Assembly (NCBI GenBank): GCA_963210315.1
Contig: OY723248.1
Location: forward strand, 2,310,727-2,374,726
Reading direction: 5' to 3'
Length of the DNA stretch: 64,000 bases
Source of the DNA: Rhynchopus euleeides
Taxonomy: Eukaryota > Euglenozoa > Diplonemea > Diplonemida > Diplonemidae
Shown: positions 61,088 to 64,000 of the stretch, piece by piece
Numbering within the stretch: position 1 is the stretch's first letter
How the letters are laid out: every line of letters begins with the position of its first letter
Translations under genes and position numbers: made by a program
The notes under the pieces: generated by a model
The model's input: only the letters and a program-made list of their open reading frames with translations
Told to the model about the DNA's origin: nothing
The model's database searches: none

Positions 61088-63481
61088 ATGCCTGTGTACC
61101 TCACGGGGCAGGAGAAGGACCGCTGCAGGCAGGCGTACAACGACTATGTACAGGAGAAGGGCCTCGCGTATATATCTGTCGCAGATGACGGGCTTTGCCG
61201 CACCGACTTCCTCGGGTACATCAAGGGTTTGCTGAACCGGCTGGGGCAGCACCCGCTGACAGATGACGATGTGCGTAGGCTTATTGCGAACACGCAGTAC
61301 AGCGCCCAGACGTCCCTCAGTTTCGAAGACCTGTGTAAGATCATGACGGGCATCAAGCGCTGCCAGCTGTACACAAAAGACGATAACGATGCGATTGTCG
61401 ATGCGCTGCAGCAAGAGACAGATGCCATGCTGGTGCCGCCATGCGACGCACCGCAGCTCTGCGTGTCGCCCTGCAACTCGGCGTCCTCTGCCAGGAGCTC
61501 GCAGCAGAACCCGTCGCTGCAGGGTCACCTCTTGAGCCGGCTGGCCCCCACGTCGCCCCCGGCGGCACCACGTGGCGACGCGCCGCCGCCACGCTCCCTA
61601 AGCGGGCTGCTGGCGTGCGGCCTACCGAAGCGTTCCTTGAGCCCAGTGAGCCCATCCGGGCGGCGCACCGTGTCAGATTCTATGCGTGGCACACCCGGGA
61701 GCGTGCGGAGCGAAGGGAAGCGTGACGCCTGGGGCACTGCCATCGGTGCCTCCAGTTTGCAGTGCTGCACGTGTGGTGGCGGTGCAGGTGCGCCCTGCAC
61801 GTGCAGCGCTCCGGGAAGCGCGTCGGCCAGTTCGTGTGCGCACCCCCCGCGCACAGCGCAGGTGTACACCGAACAGCAGTCTGTGGTCCTCACGCGCTGC
61901 TTCGAGAAGATCGTGAATCGCCTGCGTCAGCAGGAGAACCAAGCGCTGTACTTCTTCAAGAAGCTGGCGAGGTACCGGTCTGGGGGGACGAGCAGGCCGA
62001 AGGACAGCGGCTCTCCTGCACCACTGGCCAGGCACCTCTCGGACAAGGTCAGCCGCCCGGTGTCTGCCGACCCCTGCGGGACGGCAGAGAAGAGCAGCCG
62101 GGCGCAGGGTGCAGGGGCACCGAAGAAGGAAGCAGGTGGGGACAGCAACGACCAGGGCGAGCCGCAGGTGTCGCCCTCCTCCTCGATGGTGTTCAACAGG
62201 CTCAGCGCGTCGTTCGAAGTCAAGAGCGACCTGCTGCGTGTGGGCATGCTGAACTCGCTGCCCATGCCGAAGTCTGTCGGGGAGTGGACGAGCGACACAC
62301 GACGGTGCAGCTCCGCACGTGTCCGCAGGCATCTCTCCATTGTGTCGCGGCTGGAGCGCAACGTTGCGACGCGGAAGCAAGAGCTGGACATCGACACCAT
62401 GTTTGGCGCAGACAGCACGCCGCCCGACGTCCCAATCCCAAACGGCAGCAGTGCCACGAAGCGTGGGAAGAAGGGCCCCAGAGCACCCCACCCGGAGGAC
62501 CGCATCTACGAACTGTCCGTGAAACACGCACAGGAGCGTGTCTCCGCTGCAGCCGAGAAGCTCGCCCTTGCCGAGGCGAAGCGGCAGCGGATGCTGCAGG
62601 TGTTCGACACCCTGACACAGGTGTCGGTGGACGCAGTGCATCGCATCAACACAGCAGCAATGCTGGTGGACGAAGCCACCCAACAAACAGAGGAACGGTG
62701 CCGCGAGATCATCGACACAGCCCCAGCAGAGCCGCTGCCGTTGACGGTGGGCGGCAAGCGCATGCCGCGGCGGGGCAGGCAGCGTCAGACAGTCCCGCAG
62801 CAGGCGCCCCACCCCCCGTTCCTGACCACAGCGGCGCGGGGTGCGCCCGCTGCCATCAACCCGAAGTACTACTTCTCCCCGAAGAAGCGCGCAGCAGAGG
62901 GGCCTCCTCCTGCACTGGGTGGTGCAGAGATGAGTCCGGATGTGCCCAGCTCAGGCGCAGGCACTGGGGTGCGCTTTGCAGAATCCGCGAATGTGGTTGA
63001 TAAGGAGCGCTTCGAGTCGCAGCGCACGATGCACGACTTGTTGCTGTCTATCGGCGAGATGGACGAGCGGGCACGTGACAGCTGGCGGCGTTTCTACACC
63101 TCTGACATGCATCATGCGAAGGCGAGGCTCGCTGCGGCGAACCCACGAAAGGTGCGTGTGCCGCTGCCGGACCACGCTTACCAAAGGGCGCGAGATAAGC
63201 GGCGGCAGTGGGTGGCCTCTTTGCACAGGCGCTGCAGCACAGCGCAGGGTGCTGCCTCTTCTCCGAGAATCACTGCTTCCCCACAGGGGCCCGCAGCCCC
63301 GGCGATCGACGGCGGGACCGGCAAGGCCCTTGTGCCCGCCCCCCCTGCCCCAGTGCCGCTCCCGCCCTGCAGCAGCATGGGTGCGTACACTGCGACAGGT
63401 CCCGCGAAATTTCCCCCAAAGCCGCGGAACGCGCATTCCAATGCTGCGCTGTATGCCTACAACATGCTGAAGTCGTGGTGA
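61088..63481 (+). CDS. EF-hand-like/coiled-coil protein of unknown function
   Basis: An intronless 797-aa protein. Residues about 5-95 resemble one calmodulin lobe: KDRCRQAYNDYVQEKG, then FLGYIKGLLNRLGQHPLTDD, DVRRLIANTQYSAQ and LSFEDLCKIMTGIKR. The helices and the LGQxPLTDDDV linker are calmodulin-like, but the loops (VADDGLCR, TQYSAQTSLSF) lack a full set of Ca2+ ligands. Residues about 115-260 are Ser/Pro/Ala-rich with SP sites, including a short Cys cluster (CCTCGGGAGAPCTC). Residues about 265-300 and 470-555 are helical or coiled coil (ELSVKHAQERVSAAAEKLAL), and the C-terminus is basic. No membrane segment. Scaffold or cytoskeletal roles are possible; none can be assigned. Confidence 0.78.
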   Translation: MPVYLTGQEKDRCRQAYNDYVQEKGLAYISVADDGLCRTDFLGYIKGLLNRLGQHPLTDDDVRRLIANTQYSAQTSLSFEDLCKIMTGIKRCQLYTKDDNDAIVDALQQETDAMLVPPCDAPQLCVSPCNSASSARSSQQNPSLQGHLLSRLAPTSPPAAPRGDAPPPRSLSGLLACGLPKRSLSPVSPSGRRTVSDSMRGTPGSVRSEGKRDAWGTAIGASSLQCCTCGGGAGAPCTCSAPGSASASSCAHPPRTAQVYTEQQSVVLTRCFEKIVNRLRQQENQALYFFKKLARYRSGGTSRPKDSGSPAPLARHLSDKVSRPVSADPCGTAEKSSRAQGAGAPKKEAGGDSNDQGEPQVSPSSSMVFNRLSASFEVKSDLLRVGMLNSLPMPKSVGEWTSDTRRCSSARVRRHLSIVSRLERNVATRKQELDIDTMFGADSTPPDVPIPNGSSATKRGKKGPRAPHPEDRIYELSVKHAQERVSAAAEKLALAEAKRQRMLQVFDTLTQVSVDAVHRINTAAMLVDEATQQTEERCREIIDTAPAEPLPLTVGGKRMPRRGRQRQTVPQQAPHPPFLTTAARGAPAAINPKYYFSPKKRAAEGPPPALGGAEMSPDVPSSGAGTGVRFAESANVVDKERFESQRTMHDLLLSIGEMDERARDSWRRFYTSDMHHAKARLAAANPRKVRVPLPDHAYQRARDKRRQWVASLHRRCSTAQGAASSPRITASPQGPAAPAIDGGTGKALVPAPPAPVPLPPCSSMGAYTATGPAKFPPKPRNAHSNAALYAYNMLKSW

Positions 63482-64000
63482 GGGCCTGCTGCATGTCACA
63501 GTTCTTCGTTACAAACGGTTGGCAGAGGGTGTTCCTGTGTGAGTGGCCTGCACTGGCCGGACTGAGTGAGGTGAGGCCTCATCCCAACGCCTCGATACGC
63601 ATACGCGTGGTGAGACACCCAGTTTGGTTGGTATGGCCGAAGCACCAAGTCCGGTGGAAGCGGTCACGACATCAAAATTAGTAGTATTCTTGATCCGTAT
63701 GTCATTCTGAGTTGGGAGAAAGTGTCGGCCAGCCCCTCCTCGCCTAGGCTAGGCCAGGGCCGTATTGTTTGCTGCAACACGACTCCTGTGAGTGCTGCCA
63801 TCCGACATTGCAAGAATTACAGTGTGGTGGCCCTTCTGAGCCCCCTGCTGTGTAGCCCCTACCGCGGCGCAACGGGATGGTATCCGCCACGGGCATCGCT
63901 GTTGCCACAGAGGTGCTTGCCTGCGGATGCCTCCTGAGATATCGCCATCTCGTCTGCTGCTTGGGGTCTTCCTTCCAGAGCCCTCCCGGCACACGAGAGC
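63482..64000. other. Downstream flank
   Basis: Probable 3' UTR and intergenic DNA to the window end. No gene recognised. Confidence 0.45.

Noticed and set aside
1..64000. tRNA, rRNA or snRNA genes
   Set aside because: I looked for T-loop-like GTTCRANNC boxes with A-box partners and for known rRNA segments; isolated GTTTGAACCC-like words (for example near 57886) lack a cloverleaf context.

Overview
The window looks like nuclear DNA of a euglenozoan protist, most likely a diplonemid (Diplonema/Paradiplonema-like). The strongest clue is a 39-nt sequence at 12385-12423 that is nearly identical, from memory, to the diplonemid spliced-leader (SL) exon. It shares the core ACAGTTTCTGTACTTxATTG with kinetoplastid leaders. 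Other supporting signs are an ingi/L1Tc-type non-LTR retrotransposon with a 2A peptide, a VIPER/DIRS-like tyrosine-recombinase retrotransposon, GC-rich mostly intronless genes preceded by pyrimidine tracts and CAG acceptors, and all credible host genes lying on one strand. The species was not verified.

Layout. 0-12.4 kb: gene-poor, repeat-dominated DNA with a decayed minus-strand gene (about 1.2-1.7 kb), dispersed GC hairpins, a 3' fragment of a non-LTR element (7.73-7.95 kb), a 255-bp inverted repeat pair (8.06-9.07 kb) and a 1.58-kb foldback element with 520-bp arms (9.80-11.38 kb). 12.4-18.2 kb: an intact non-LTR retrotransposon (1,793-aa ORF: coiled coil, 2A, APE endonuclease, RT, RNase H, zinc knuckle) that carries the SL relict. 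18.2-25.4 kb: foldback elements with G/C-tract ends and two decayed transposon-like coding regions. 25.5-28.0 kb: a protein with three cyclic-nucleotide-binding-like folds. 28.7-31.1 kb: another foldback element rich in AGCGTCGACC palindromes. 31.5-34.5 kb: a two-exon gene (38-nt intron) with a receiver-like domain and coiled coil. 35.2-36.2 kb: a polyol (sorbitol/xylitol-type) dehydrogenase. 37.9-44.9 kb: an inverted-repeat element holding a 527-bp fractal palindrome and a complete tyrosine-recombinase retrotransposon with split direct repeats (A1-ORFs-B1A2-B2). 46.2-52.4 kb: a large NLR-like gene with predicted N-myristoylation, ankyrin-like repeats, an ADP-ribosyltransferase, NACHT, pentapeptide-like repeats and exactly 19 near-identical 42-aa WD40 repeats, interrupted by one +1 frameshift in a G5 run. 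54.8-56.0 kb: a three-exon choline/ethanolamine phosphotransferase. 57.0-59.8 kb: two abutting foldback elements. 61.1-63.5 kb: a degenerate EF-hand/coiled-coil protein.

How the genes fit together. The six host genes share no pathway, but all point the same way with repeat-filled spacers of about 0.7-10 kb, as expected for polycistronic transcription resolved by SL trans-splicing. The two intact retroelements are also on this strand. The most novel-looking content is the ART-NACHT-WD40 sensor, the SL-carrying 2A retrotransposon, and a set of foldback elements whose termini are G/C homopolymer tracts and whose interiors are built from short palindromic words.
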